From positions 310,001 through 374,000 of the forward strand of contig NZ_JAKJHZ010000003.1 of assembly GCF_021648885.1 (NCBI RefSeq): 64,000 nt of DNA, given 5' to 3'. The notes under the pieces were generated by a model, which saw only the letters and a program-made list of their open reading frames with translations, was not told where the DNA came from and ran no database searches. Made by a program: the position numbers and the translations under genes. Shown in pieces: positions 28,080 to 36,409 of the stretch (position 1 is its first letter; each line of letters begins with the position of its first letter). Source of the stretch: Nocardioides potassii. Lineage in GTDB: Bacteria > Actinomycetota > Actinomycetes > Propionibacteriales > Nocardioidaceae.

Positions 28080-28553
28080 GTGACCGACCAGCTGACTGCC
28101 CGTCGATTCATCGAGGCCGCGCCCTCGGCGGTCTTCTCCGTGCTGTGCGACCCGGAGGGACACGTCGACATCGACGCCTCCGGCATGCTGCAGTCGGCGG
28201 AGGGTGGTGTGGTCGGCGCGGTCGGTGACCGATTCGTCGTCCACATGGACCGTGAGGCGCTCGGTGACCTCCCGATGGGCCGGTACGACGTGGAGGTGGT
28301 GATCGATCGGTTCGAGCGGGATCGCGAGATCGCGTGGTGGATCGACGGCACGATCAAGCCGCCCATCGGACACACGTACGGCTACCTCCTCGAGGAGGGC
28401 GAGGTGGGGAGCACCCCGGGCACGTGGGTGACGTCCGTCTACGACTGGTCGCGGGTCTCCGACGACTGGCGTCCGATCTTCCCGGTCATCGACCAGAGCG
28501 CCCTGCGGGCCACCCTGGGGATCCTGGACCGGGTGGTGCGCCGCCGGGGCTAG
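28080..28553 (+). CDS. SRPBCC (START-like) family protein
   Basis: The product is 157 residues. ARRFIEAAPSAVFSVLCDPEGHVDIDASG is the first strand-helix of the SRPBCC fold; MGRYDVEVVIDRFERDREIAWW and HTYGYLLEEGE continue the curved sheet. These proteins bind hydrophobic ligands and include cyclases and lipid carriers; the ligand is unknown. I use GTG 28080. Its stop overlaps the convergent SnoaL-like gene by 4 bases. Confidence 0.8.
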   Translation: MTDQLTARRFIEAAPSAVFSVLCDPEGHVDIDASGMLQSAEGGVVGAVGDRFVVHMDREALGDLPMGRYDVEVVIDRFERDREIAWWIDGTIKPPIGHTYGYLLEEGEVGSTPGTWVTSVYDWSRVSDDWRPIFPVIDQSALRATLGILDRVVRRRG

Positions 28554-28954
28554 CGACCGGAGGCCTCGAGCATCCGCGCCAGCTCGGCCCCCATGTGCTC
28601 GATGACGGCCTGGAGGGCCTTGGCGGGACGCACCATCACCGTGAAGTCGACGATCTGTCCGTCCTCGTCCCACGTGATCATGTCGATCCCGGAGACGTCG
28701 AGCCCGCCGACCTCGGTGCGGAACTGGAGGACCGCGGAGTCGTCTCCGAGCCACTCGCGCTCGTAGGACAGCGCCGGGCCGAGCACGGCGAACGCGGCCG
28801 TCAGGTAGCCCACGACGGTGTCGCGCCCGACCTGCGGGGTGTGCACGGCAGGGCTGCGGAAGACCGCGTCCTCGGCGATCAGCGCAGGCAGCCCGGCGGG
28901 GTCGCGGCTCTCGACGACGGCGTGCCAGCGGGCCAGTGCGCGTGCTGCATCCAT
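28550..28954 (-). CDS. SnoaL-like (NTF2 fold) protein
   Basis: The product is 134 residues. ARWHAVVESRDPAGLPALIAEDAVFRSPAV is the characteristic opening of SnoaL-like/NTF2 proteins, followed by VVGYLTAAFAVLG and a C-terminal sheet DEDGQIVDFTVMVRP. The cone-shaped pocket can hold small hydrophobic substrates; function is unknown. It is divergent from the MFS gene with 55 bases between starts. Confidence 0.82.
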   Translation of the reverse strand: MDAARALARWHAVVESRDPAGLPALIAEDAVFRSPAVHTPQVGRDTVVGYLTAAFAVLGPALSYEREWLGDDSAVLQFRTEVGGLDVSGIDMITWDEDGQIVDFTVMVRPAKALQAVIEHMGAELARMLEASGR

Positions 28955-29009
28955 GGCGACATCGTGCCAGCCGGCCACGGCAGGGCGCGGGTCTGGCAGG
29001 GTCTGGCAC

Positions 29010-30182
29010 GTGGAGCTCCGAGACCTGCCGCGCGTCGTCTGGGCGCTGGCGGCGGCGAGGTTCGTGTCGTCGGCTGCGTCGTTCACCATGCTGTTCCTCA
29101 CCCTCTACCTCACCGGACCGCGGGAGATGTCGACGGCCACGGCGGGCCTGCTCGCCGGCACGGTGGGCGTCGGCTTCCTCGTCGGCAACTTCACCGGTGG
29201 TCGGTGGGGCGACCGGTACGGCCACCGCCGGGTGCTGCTCGGGGCGAGCTCGGCCGGCGGCCTGCTCCTCGTCGTCGTACCGCTCCTGCCGCTGTGGGCC
29301 CTGGTCGGGCTGCTGCCGGTGCAGTCCTACCTGATGGCGACGGGGTCGGTGTCGTCCGGCGCGCTCTCGGCGCTCGCGGTCCCGCGCGGCCAGCGTCGTA
29401 CGTCGGTGGCTGTCGGCCGGGCCGCCTCCAATGCCGGCTTCGTGCTGGGGCCGCCCCTGGGTGCACTGCTCGTGACGTGGAGCTACGAGGCGATGTTCGT
29501 CGTCGACGGCCTGGCCGTGATCGTCGTACGTCTCGCCCTGAGCCGGCTCCTGCCACGTGACGCCCCCGACATTGTCGCCGCGCGACCGGTCGGCCACGGC
29601 CTGCTGACGGCGCTGCGGGCGGACCGGTCGCTGGTCGTGCTGCTCGTCGGCGTCGTGCTCGTCGACCTCGTCTACCGCCAGCTCTACTCGACCCTCCCAC
29701 TCCACCTGCGCGACTCCGGCCAGCCCGTCTGGCTCTACGCGTCGGTGATCGCGGTCGGGAGCGGGCTGATCCTCGTCCTCGAGATCCCGGTGACCCAGTG
29801 GCTGCAGGGGCGCGGGGCGTACGGCGTCATCTCGCTCGGCTACGCGCTCGTCGGCCTGGGCACGGCGATGTTCGCGCTCCCGGTGTCCGTCGCGTCCGTG
29901 CTGCTGGCGATGGTCGTGCTCACCGCCGGCGAGATCCTCTACAAGACCACCGCCACGGCCCACGTGCTCGACCAGGCGCCCGACCACCTCGTCGGCCAGT
30001 ACCAGCGGCTCTACACCGGCGCGGCCACCAGCGGGACGCTGATCTCCGCGCCCGTCGGCACGGCCGTCTATGCCGCCGCCCCCGGCCTGCTCTGGCCGCT
30101 CATGGCCGCCCTGGCACTCGCCGCGGCGGCGTTCGTCCTGCTCGCCCGCCGGGTCGCCGGCACCCCTGTAACGCCGGGTTAG
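29010..30182 (+). CDS. MFS transporter
   Basis: The product is 390 residues with about 12 membrane segments. The loop 2-3 motif appears as NFTGGRWGDRYGHRRVLLG and motif C-like residues as SNAGFVLGPPLGALLV, which points to a drug:H+ antiporter-type exporter. The substrate is unknown. The GTG start is preceded by CAGGGT at 7 bases (weak). The stop codon is inside the left arm of a 17-bp perfect inverted repeat. Confidence 0.85.
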   Translation: MELRDLPRVVWALAAARFVSSAASFTMLFLTLYLTGPREMSTATAGLLAGTVGVGFLVGNFTGGRWGDRYGHRRVLLGASSAGGLLLVVVPLLPLWALVGLLPVQSYLMATGSVSSGALSALAVPRGQRRTSVAVGRAASNAGFVLGPPLGALLVTWSYEAMFVVDGLAVIVVRLALSRLLPRDAPDIVAARPVGHGLLTALRADRSLVVLLVGVVLVDLVYRQLYSTLPLHLRDSGQPVWLYASVIAVGSGLILVLEIPVTQWLQGRGAYGVISLGYALVGLGTAMFALPVSVASVLLAMVVLTAGEILYKTTATAHVLDQAPDHLVGQYQRLYTGAATSGTLISAPVGTAVYAAAPGLLWPLMAALALAAAAFVLLARRVAGTPVTPG

Positions 30183-30239
30183 GAGGTGTACCCCCCCCCA
30201 TGCACTGCAGTCGGTACAGCTGCTAACCCGGCGTTACAG
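30166..30239. repeat. 17-bp perfect inverted repeat at the MFS gene end
   Basis: CTGTAACGCCGGGTTAG (30166-30182) is the exact reverse complement of 30223-30239. Inside are TGTACC/GGTACA arms and a run of nine C. It lies between the convergent MFS and UbiB-family genes, overlaps the MFS stop, and can terminate both; its length is unusual for a plain terminator. Confidence 0.8.
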
Positions 30240-30265
30240 CGCACATGGAGGGCCGGCCGGCAGGA

Positions 30266-31609
30266 TCAGGCCTCGGCGAAGCCGGGCAGCGACTCCTCGA
30301 GGATCTCGCGGAAGGGCGCGGTGGCGTTGAGCTGGCTGAGCATGCCGATGGCGCCGACCCAGGTGCGGTGGATGAGGAGGTACGACGTCGGCAGGTTGAG
30401 CTTGAGGGCGAGCGCGAACTCCTCCGAGCGGGGGTCGTTGACCCGTTCGAACTGGCCGCGCATCCACTCGCGGGTGAAGGTGAAGCGCTCGACCGCCGCC
30501 GGCTCGACGAACGGGGCGAGGTAGGACAGCACCATCTCGGGGTCCACCTCGATCCTGTCCCGGATGAAGCCCTCCTCGCGCAGCCCGGCCACCAGCGACT
30601 CCGGGTCGGCCTCGAGCGCGATGCGCAGCAGCCGTCCGGTGGCGGGCGGCATCGACCCGCCCTCGAGACGGGCGACCGCGCCGAAGTCCAGCACTCCGAT
30701 GCGGCCGAGGCCGCCGTCGGCCGCGGGCAGGATGCGGAAGTTGCCGGGGTGGGGGTCGGCGTGCAGCATCCCGGTGAGCCGAGGACCCTCGAAGAGGAAG
30801 CGGACGAACAACTCACCGTAGTGGTCGCGCTCCTCCTGCGTGCCCTCGCGGATGACGTGCGCCAGCGAGTGGGGCGAGTCGAGCCACTCGGTGACCAGCA
30901 CCTGCTCGCCGACGGCGACGACACCCGGCACCTTGATGTCGGGGTGGTCGGCGAAGGCGTCGGCGTAGGCCGCCTGCGCCTCGGCCTCCAGGTGGTAGTC
31001 GAGCTCGTCGGCGGCGCGCGCCTGGAGCTCGGCGACGAGCGGCTTGATGTCGAGGCCCGGGAAGACCGGCGCCATCCCGCGGGCGACGCGCGCGATCTGG
31101 CGCAGGTCGGCCATCAGCGCCTCGCCGGCGCCGGGGTACTGGACCTTGACCGCGACGTCGCGCTCCTCGCCGTCCACCAGCCAGCGGCCGCGGTGGACCT
31201 GGCCGATCGAGGCGGCGGCGGTCGGGGCGCCGTCGAGCCAGACCAGCCGCTCCTTCCAGTCCGCGCCCAGGTAGGTGGTGAGCTGCTGGCGGACCGTCGC
31301 GGTCGGCATCGGGGGAGCGGAGTCCTGGAGCGCGGTGAGGTGCTCGCGGTAGGGAGCGGCCAGGTCCTCCGGCAGCGCCGACTCGAGCACGCTGAGGGCC
31401 TGGCCGAACTTCATCGCACCGCCCTTCAGCTCGCCGAGCGTGCGGAACAGCTGCTCGGCGGTGCGCTGCTGGACCTCGCTCATCACCACGTCGGCGTTGC
31501 GCCCGCCCAGGCGCTTGCCGAACCCGATCGCCTGCCTGCCGGCGTACCCCAGGGGGAGCGCGGCGAGGCGGGCCGTGCGGGCGGCTGCCTTGCGCGGGAG
31601 CTCGGTCAT
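30266..31609 (-). CDS. UbiB/ABC1/AarF-family atypical kinase
   Basis: The product is 447 residues. Family marks are the KxGQ helix GGAMKFGQALS, the Ala-rich nucleotide loop APTAAASIGQVHRG, the Lys of VAVKVQYPG, the catalytic loop MLHADPHPGNF and the metal site VLDFGA. These proteins act on membrane quinone or lipid biosynthesis through ATPase activity. It is divergent from the subtilase gene. Confidence 0.92.
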   Translation of the reverse strand: MTELPRKAAARTARLAALPLGYAGRQAIGFGKRLGGRNADVVMSEVQQRTAEQLFRTLGELKGGAMKFGQALSVLESALPEDLAAPYREHLTALQDSAPPMPTATVRQQLTTYLGADWKERLVWLDGAPTAAASIGQVHRGRWLVDGEERDVAVKVQYPGAGEALMADLRQIARVARGMAPVFPGLDIKPLVAELQARAADELDYHLEAEAQAAYADAFADHPDIKVPGVVAVGEQVLVTEWLDSPHSLAHVIREGTQEERDHYGELFVRFLFEGPRLTGMLHADPHPGNFRILPAADGGLGRIGVLDFGAVARLEGGSMPPATGRLLRIALEADPESLVAGLREEGFIRDRIEVDPEMVLSYLAPFVEPAAVERFTFTREWMRGQFERVNDPRSEEFALALKLNLPTSYLLIHRTWVGAIGMLSQLNATAPFREILEESLPGFAEA

Positions 31610-31744
31610 GGGGCCATTGTCCCCTGCCGCGCAATCCGCCCGTGGCAGGGCGCCGAACCACCGCTGTCCGCAGGTTCCGTGACCCGTCGCGTCCTGCGTC
31701 GTTGAGGGGGCAACACACCCCACACCCCCTCGGGAGGGATCACC

Positions 31745-33226
31745 GTGCGACTCAGGACGACCCTCGCCTGCACGGCGAGCATCCTCGCGGCCTCGGCCGC
31801 CTTCACCGCCGGTGGCACCGCCACCGCGGCCGTGCAGGGCGCCGCGCCGCTGCAGCAGGCCAACGTCTCGGACTTCCTCGCCACGCAGCTGACCGGGCTC
31901 ACCGGCAAGACCACCGTGCTCGTGCACGGCACCGACATCACCGCGGCCCGCCAGGCGGTCGCCGCGACCGGGATGGCCAAGAAGGGCGAGTACCGGCAGA
32001 TCGGTGTCGTGATCGCCAACGCCACGAAGTCGCAGATCGCCGCGGTCCGCACCCAGAGCGGCGTGACCTACGTCGAGGGCGGCGCCCAGCCGATCGAGTT
32101 CTTCGCCGACCAGGCCGAGACGTCCAACACCGCGACCCGCGGGGCCGAGGCGGCCTCGACGCTCACCGGCGCCGACGGCAGCCCGCTGACGGGCAAGGGC
32201 GTCAGCGTCGCGGTCATCGACTCCGGTGTCGACCCGACCCACCCCTACTTCAAGGAGGCCGACGGCTCGTCGGCCGTGGTGGCCAACCTCAAGGCGCTGT
32301 GCGAGCCGCTGACCGAGACCTGCTCGGTCCAGCGCGTCCCCGCGTTCGTCGACACCGACACGCTCTCGGTCGGCGGACACGGCACGCACGTCAACGGCAT
32401 CGTGGCGGGTCGCCCGACGACGCTGAGCGACGGCGGCCAGCTCCAAGGCGCTGCTCCCGGCGCCAAGCTGGTGTCGATCTCGACCGGTGCCGGCATCGTG
32501 ATCCTCGGCGCCGACTCGGCGCTCAACTGGGTGCTGGAGAACCACGCCGCTCCGTGCGGCGCGGGCGTCCCGGCCTCGACCTGCCCGCCGATCAAGGTCA
32601 CCAACAACTCCTACGGCCCGACCGGCGGGGGCGAGTTCGACCCGGAGTCGGCGACCGTCAAGCTCCAGCGGGCGCTCGCGGCCCAGGGCGTGGTCACCGT
32701 CTGGGCGGCCGGCAACGACGGCGGGGACGGCTCGACGAGCCTCACCAACCCGCCCGGGCAGGACCCGACCGGCGGCATCCTGTCCGTCGCCTCGTTCTAC
32801 GACCAGGACACCGGCACCCGTGACGGCACGGTCTCGGAGTACAGCTCACGCGGCGCGTCGGCTGACGCCTCGACTTGGCCCGACATCTCGGCGCCCGGCG
32901 AGAACATCACCTCGTCGTGCCGCCTCTACTTGGCGATCTGCGCGACCGGCCTCGACCCGCAGAACGGTCCCGGCGCGCTGGACATCGGCACGTTCAACAC
33001 GATCAGCGGCACGTCGATGGCTGCTCCGCACATCGCGGGGATCGTCGCCCAGCTGTTCCAGGCCAAGCCGTCCGCGACCCCCGCCGACATCGAGCGGGCG
33101 CTGAAGGTCTCGGCCCACAAGTACACCGACGGGGCCGGCTACGTGTCCGGCCCGCTCGGCACCACGTCGTACGACAAGGGCTACGGCCTCGTCGACGTGG
33201 TCGCCGCCGTCGCGGCGCTGGGCTGA
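31745..33226 (+). CDS. Secreted subtilisin-family (S8) serine protease
   Basis: The product is 493 residues. A Sec signal peptide (about 1-29, cut near TATAA) is followed by an I9-like propeptide (TTVLVHGTDITAARQAVAATG...YVEGG, to ~118). The catalytic triad is intact: Asp in VAVIDSGVD, His in GHGTHVNG, Ser in SGTSMAAPHIAG; the oxyanion Asn is in WAAGNDG. There is no C-terminal anchor. The GTG has GGGAGGG just upstream. A GAGGGGG/CCCCCTC hairpin (31705-31731) lies in the short leader and could affect initiation. A terminator follows. Confidence 0.95.
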   Translation: MRLRTTLACTASILAASAAFTAGGTATAAVQGAAPLQQANVSDFLATQLTGLTGKTTVLVHGTDITAARQAVAATGMAKKGEYRQIGVVIANATKSQIAAVRTQSGVTYVEGGAQPIEFFADQAETSNTATRGAEAASTLTGADGSPLTGKGVSVAVIDSGVDPTHPYFKEADGSSAVVANLKALCEPLTETCSVQRVPAFVDTDTLSVGGHGTHVNGIVAGRPTTLSDGGQLQGAAPGAKLVSISTGAGIVILGADSALNWVLENHAAPCGAGVPASTCPPIKVTNNSYGPTGGGEFDPESATVKLQRALAAQGVVTVWAAGNDGGDGSTSLTNPPGQDPTGGILSVASFYDQDTGTRDGTVSEYSSRGASADASTWPDISAPGENITSSCRLYLAICATGLDPQNGPGALDIGTFNTISGTSMAAPHIAGIVAQLFQAKPSATPADIERALKVSAHKYTDGAGYVSGPLGTTSYDKGYGLVDVVAAVAALG

Positions 33227-33301
33227 CCGACCCGGGTCACACCAGCGCTGACACAGACCCTCCAGGGGGGAGCCGCCGCGCGACAGGGGCGCGGTGGACG
33301 T

Positions 33302-33340
33302 AGCGGGCGGGAGCGAGAGCTCCCGCCCGCTTTCCTGTTC
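33302..33340 (+). terminator. Intrinsic terminator after the subtilase gene
   Basis: A perfect 13-bp stem (AGCGGGCGGGAGC with GCTCCCGCCCGCT) around GAGA, followed by TTTCCTGTT. Confidence 0.88.
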
Positions 33341-33367
33341 CGGCAGCCCCTCGTCCGGGTCCACGGG

Positions 33368-33398
33368 CAGACTTGGGGCCATGGGACCGGGAAGGTGA
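33368..33398 (+). promoter_or_regulatory. -10 element and 5-codon leader ORF before the DUF1905 gene
   Basis: CAGACT (33368-33373) lies 7 bases before an ATG at 33381 that opens a five-codon frame (MGPGR, stop 33396-33398). The DUF1905 ATG follows 6 bases later, with GGAAGG inside the small frame as a possible ribosome site. Confidence 0.35.
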
Positions 33399-33404
33399 TC
33401 GGGG

Positions 33405-33689
33405 ATGGAGCTCGAATTCAGCGGTGATCTCGTGGAGTGGCGCGGGCCCGCGCCCTACCACTTCGTGCCGCTGCCCCTCGACGCCGCCGACCTCGTCGAC
33501 GAGGTGAAGGCCGAGGTCGTCTACTGGGGCGTGGTGCCCGTGCGCGCGTGGATCGGCGCGACGGAGTTCACGACCTCGATGTTCCCGCGCGAGCAGACCT
33601 GGTTCCTGCCGGTGAAGGACGCGGTGCGGAGGGCCGAGGGGATCGCCCTCGGCGACGTGGTCGACGTACGCCTGCAGGTCGGGCGGTAG
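33405..33689 (+). CDS. DUF1905 domain protein
   Basis: The product is 94 residues, a single DUF1905 domain: ELEFSGDLVEWRGPAPYHFVPLP, then WGVVPVRAWIGATEFTTSMFPRE and YLPVKDAVRRAEGIALGDVVDVRL-like ending. The fold is a small beta barrel of unknown role, often next to bacteriocin-protection (YdeI/OmpD) domains, which are absent here. It converges on the CDP-alcohol transferase gene with a 4-base gap. Confidence 0.88.
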   Translation: MELEFSGDLVEWRGPAPYHFVPLPLDAADLVDEVKAEVVYWGVVPVRAWIGATEFTTSMFPREQTWFLPVKDAVRRAEGIALGDVVDVRLQVGR

Positions 33690-33693
33690 CGGC

Positions 33694-34425
33694 TCAGCCG
33701 GCGGCGGGAGCGGTGCGGCGACCGCGGCGGGCCGTCAGGTAGAGGCTCAGCCCCACGTAGTAGGCGACGTAGGCCAGCGAGACGGCGAGCCAGACGGCGC
33801 TCGGGTCGGGCGCCTGCACGAGCAGCACCGCGTAGCTGACCAGCCAGAGGCAGGTCAGCGCGAGCGTGGGCGCCTGCAGGGTGGTCGTGCGAGAGGGGTA
33901 GACGTAGCCGATCGGCACGAACACCAGCACCGAGCACACCAGCAGGACGCCGGCGGCGGCCGCCGGCGTCAGGTCGAGCACGACGATGTAGAACGCCGCG
34001 ATGTTCCAGTAGCTCGGGAAGCCGAGGAAGAGGTGGTCGTCGGTCTTCGCGTCGACACGGCAGAACTGGTACGCCGAGGCCAGCAGCGGCACGACTGCGA
34101 GCACCTTCGCCGAGGCCCCGTCACCGAGGAGGCCGGCGCTCCAGAGCAGCACCATCGGGATGAAGGCGTAGGTGATGTAGTCGACGATGTTGTCGAGCAG
34201 CGCCCCGTCGAACCACGGCACGTGGCGCTTGACCTGCACCCAGCGCGCGAGCATGCCGTCCGTGCCGTCGACGACCATCGCCGCCAGGAACAGCCAGAGG
34301 CACTGCGTGGTGTCGCCCTCCATGACCGCGACGACGGCGAGGAACGCCAGCACGAGCCCGGAGGCCGTGTAGGCGTGCACGAGCCAGGAGGCGAGGGCCG
34401 GGAAGGTGCGCCGGGGGGAGGCCAC
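33694..34425 (-). CDS. CDP-alcohol phosphatidyltransferase, Pcs-like
   Basis: The product is 243 residues with about 7 membrane segments. The CDP-alcohol motif is present as DGTDGMLARW followed by GALLDNIVD, with the spacing seen in phosphatidylcholine synthases rather than the standard x8. FVPIGYVYPSRTTTL near residue 180 is also typical of Pcs proteins, which join CDP-diacylglycerol to free choline. Whether choline or another alcohol is used is not certain. The start is GTG, with GAGGAGG just upstream. Confidence 0.82.
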   Translation of the reverse strand: MASPRRTFPALASWLVHAYTASGLVLAFLAVVAVMEGDTTQCLWLFLAAMVVDGTDGMLARWVQVKRHVPWFDGALLDNIVDYITYAFIPMVLLWSAGLLGDGASAKVLAVVPLLASAYQFCRVDAKTDDHLFLGFPSYWNIAAFYIVVLDLTPAAAAGVLLVCSVLVFVPIGYVYPSRTTTLQAPTLALTCLWLVSYAVLLVQAPDPSAVWLAVSLAYVAYYVGLSLYLTARRGRRTAPAAG

Positions 34426-34580
34426 GTCCCTCCTCGGTCGTCGGTGGATGCGTCGAGAGGTGGATCATGTCAGACCGGTCCGGACCACATCCAACCTTCA
34501 TGCAACCTCGGGTGCGGGTCCCGCGTCCTCCGTGTGCCCCGGACGACCGGGAGCACGACACAGAAACGGACACCAGCACC

Positions 34581-35123
34581 ATGCGTACGACCATCCTGAG
34601 CGCCGCGACCCTCACGGTCGCGGCCCTCGCCCTCACCCAGCTCCCGGCCAGCGCCGACGGCATCGGCGTCTCCGACCCGCAGGACCTCGGCCACGGCGTC
34701 GACCTGCGCTCCGTGGAGGTCCGGCACGGTGGGAAGAACGTGGTCGTGACCACGACCCACACCGACCTGGTGGAGTCCTTCCGGTCCGGCTCGTCCGGCT
34801 CGGTCTTCATCGACACCGACCCGAGCGACCCCGGCCCCGAGTTCGTCCTCCAGGGCGGCTACTTCGTCGGCACCGACTACGCCCTGCTGACCACCGACGG
34901 CTTCGCCAGCTCCGCCGTCGGGGAGCCCGTCGAGGGCTCGTACCGGATGACGGTCGACTACGAGCGGGATCAGGTCCGGATGCGGATCTCGCGCGCGGCC
35001 CTGGGCAACCCCGACGAGGTCCGGGTCGCCGTACGGGTCGCAGGCTCGCGCCCGGACGGCAGCAGCACCAGGCGCGACTGGCTCGGCGCCCCGAGGTCCT
35101 TCACCGACTGGGTCGCCCAGTGA
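34581..35123 (+). CDS. Secreted protein of unknown function
   Basis: The product is 180 residues. It starts with a signal peptide (MRTTILSAATLTVAALALTQLPASA-DG). The mature part (VDLRSVEVRHGGKNVVVTTTHTDLVESFRSG, then VFIDTDPSDPGPEFVLQGGYFVGTDYALL) looks like a beta-rich domain; no catalytic pattern is seen. An upstream in-frame ATG (34467) would add residues before the signal peptide and is unlikely. The 155-base gap before it contains no other clear element. Confidence 0.72.
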   Translation: MRTTILSAATLTVAALALTQLPASADGIGVSDPQDLGHGVDLRSVEVRHGGKNVVVTTTHTDLVESFRSGSSGSVFIDTDPSDPGPEFVLQGGYFVGTDYALLTTDGFASSAVGEPVEGSYRMTVDYERDQVRMRISRAALGNPDEVRVAVRVAGSRPDGSSTRRDWLGAPRSFTDWVAQ

Positions 35124-35128
35124 GGCTC

Positions 35129-35167
35129 GGTGGTTGATGCGCGAGCGCAGCGAGACTCGACACCACC
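35129..35167. repeat. Dispersed repeat family B, copy 2
   Basis: GGTGGTTGA, GCGAGCGCAGCGAG, then CTCGACACCACC. It shares the 14-base core and flank pattern of the copy at 25540 and lies between two convergent genes, where it may also terminate transcription. Confidence 0.7.
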
Positions 35168-35176
35168 CTCGGCCGC

Positions 35177-35530
35177 CTACTTGATCTCGCGGACCTCTTG
35201 CGGCCACCCGCACCCCTCGGCCACCTTGGCCGCCCAGTGCCGCGCCTCCTCGATCGTCTCGACCTCGATGATCGTGATGCCGCCGAGGTACTCGGTCACC
35301 TCGGTGTAGGGGCCGTCGGTCACCAGCATCTCGCCGCTGGTGCCGTCGGCGCTGAAGGCCAGCTCCATGTCCTCGACGAGGCCGCCGGCGAACACCAGGA
35401 CGCCGGCGTCCCGCATCTCCTGGACGACGGCCCGCGAGGGCTCGACGCGGGTCAGGTACCACTCCGCCGGGTGGTCCCCGACCCACTGCTGCATGAAGTA
35501 GATGGCGTACCTGGTCGTCGGCTGGGTCAT
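35177..35530 (-). CDS. YCII-related (YciI-like) protein
   Basis: The product is 117 residues. RYAIYFMQQWVGDHP and GVLVFAGGLVEDMELAFSADG, then DGPYTEVTEYLGGITIIEVETIEEA, are the dimeric ferredoxin-like YCII fold of the type found beside ECF sigma factors (DGPF-like motif). No sigma gene is adjacent. ATG 35530 has AGGAG 4 bases upstream and is preferred over ATG 35542. Confidence 0.85.
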   Translation of the reverse strand: MTQPTTRYAIYFMQQWVGDHPAEWYLTRVEPSRAVVQEMRDAGVLVFAGGLVEDMELAFSADGTSGEMLVTDGPYTEVTEYLGGITIIEVETIEEARHWAAKVAEGCGWPQEVREIK

Positions 35531-35605
35531 GTCACTCCTCATCCCGGGGCCGCCTCGTGCGGCCCTCCGACACTCTGACGGACGAAGCGGCCCGGAATCG
35601 ACAGG

Positions 35606-36256
35606 TCAGGCGGACTCGGGGAACTTCACGCCCGTGTTGGCGTGGCAGCGGTAGCCGAAGGGGTTCTTGGCGAGGTACTGCTGGTGGGCGTCCTCGGCGT
35701 AGTAGTACGGCGTCTCGCTGGCGGGGCGGATCTCGGTGGTGATGTCGCCGAGGCCGCGGCGGGCGAGCTCCTCGCCGTAGGCCTTGGTCAGCTCGCGCGC
35801 GGTCTGCTCCTGCTCCGGCGTGGTCCAGTAGATCGCGGAGCGGTACTGGGTGCCGACGTCGTTGCCCTGGCGCATGCCCTGGGTCGGGTCGTGGATCTCG
35901 AAGAACCGCTTGACCAGGTCGGCGTAGGACACCACGGCGGGGTCGAACACGATGCGGACGGCCTCGGTGTGGCCGGTGCGGCCGCTGCAGACCTCGTCGT
36001 AGGTGGGGTTCGGGGTGATGCCGCCCGCGTAGCCGACCGAGGTCGACCAGACGCCGGGCACCTGCCAGTAGATCTCCTCGGCGCCCCAGAAGCAGCCGAG
36101 GCCGAGGATCGCGACCTCGTGGCCGGCCGGGACCTCGTCGGTGACGACGGGCGTGTGGAGGACGACGTGCTCGCCGAGGGTCCACATCTGCTGCTCACGG
36201 CCGGGCAGGGCCTGGTCGGGCGTGGGCAGGGTGCTGGGCTTGCCGAATCCGAACAT
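35606..36256 (-). CDS. msrA: Peptide methionine sulfoxide reductase MsrA
   Basis: The product is 216 residues. The active-site [13 protein letters not shown] holds the catalytic Cys; [32 protein letters not shown] and [18 protein letters not shown] follow. It reduces methionine-S-sulfoxide in proteins using thioredoxin or an equivalent. The C-terminal [12 protein letters not shown] holds a possible resolving Cys. MsrB is not adjacent. Confidence 0.96.
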   Translation of the reverse strand: MFGFGKPSTLPTPDQALPGREQQMWTLGEHVVLHTPVVTDEVPAGHEVAILGLGCFWGAEEIYWQVPGVWSTSVGYAGGITPNPTYDEVCSGRTGHTEAVRIVFDPAVVSYADLVKRFFEIHDPTQGMRQGNDVGTQYRSAIYWTTPEQEQTARELTKAYGEELARRGLGDITTEIRPASETPYYYAEDAHQQYLAKNPFGYRCHANTGVKFPESA

Positions 36257-36313
36257 GGCTCCATTCTCCCTCCTCACGCAAGGCGTCCCGAGCGTGGCCT
36301 ACGTGGAATTACG

Positions 36314-36323
36314 TGGTCTAGAC
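36314..36323 (+). promoter_or_regulatory. dre-like motif upstream of the collagen-like gene
   Basis: TGGTCTAGAC, centred on the palindrome GTCTAGAC, shares 10 bases with the DasR-responsive element core (TGGTCTAGACC). It is about 90 bases before the start at 36410. A GntR/UTRA regulator of the right family lies at the window end, but the link is inference. Confidence 0.3.
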
Positions 36324-36409
36324 GTCGTGCTGCCACCGATGTGCTGACCGAGGCGGCAGAGAAGTGTGCTGCCAACCGATCCGCTCGGATCCTGATCGAA
36401 AGGCACCAC

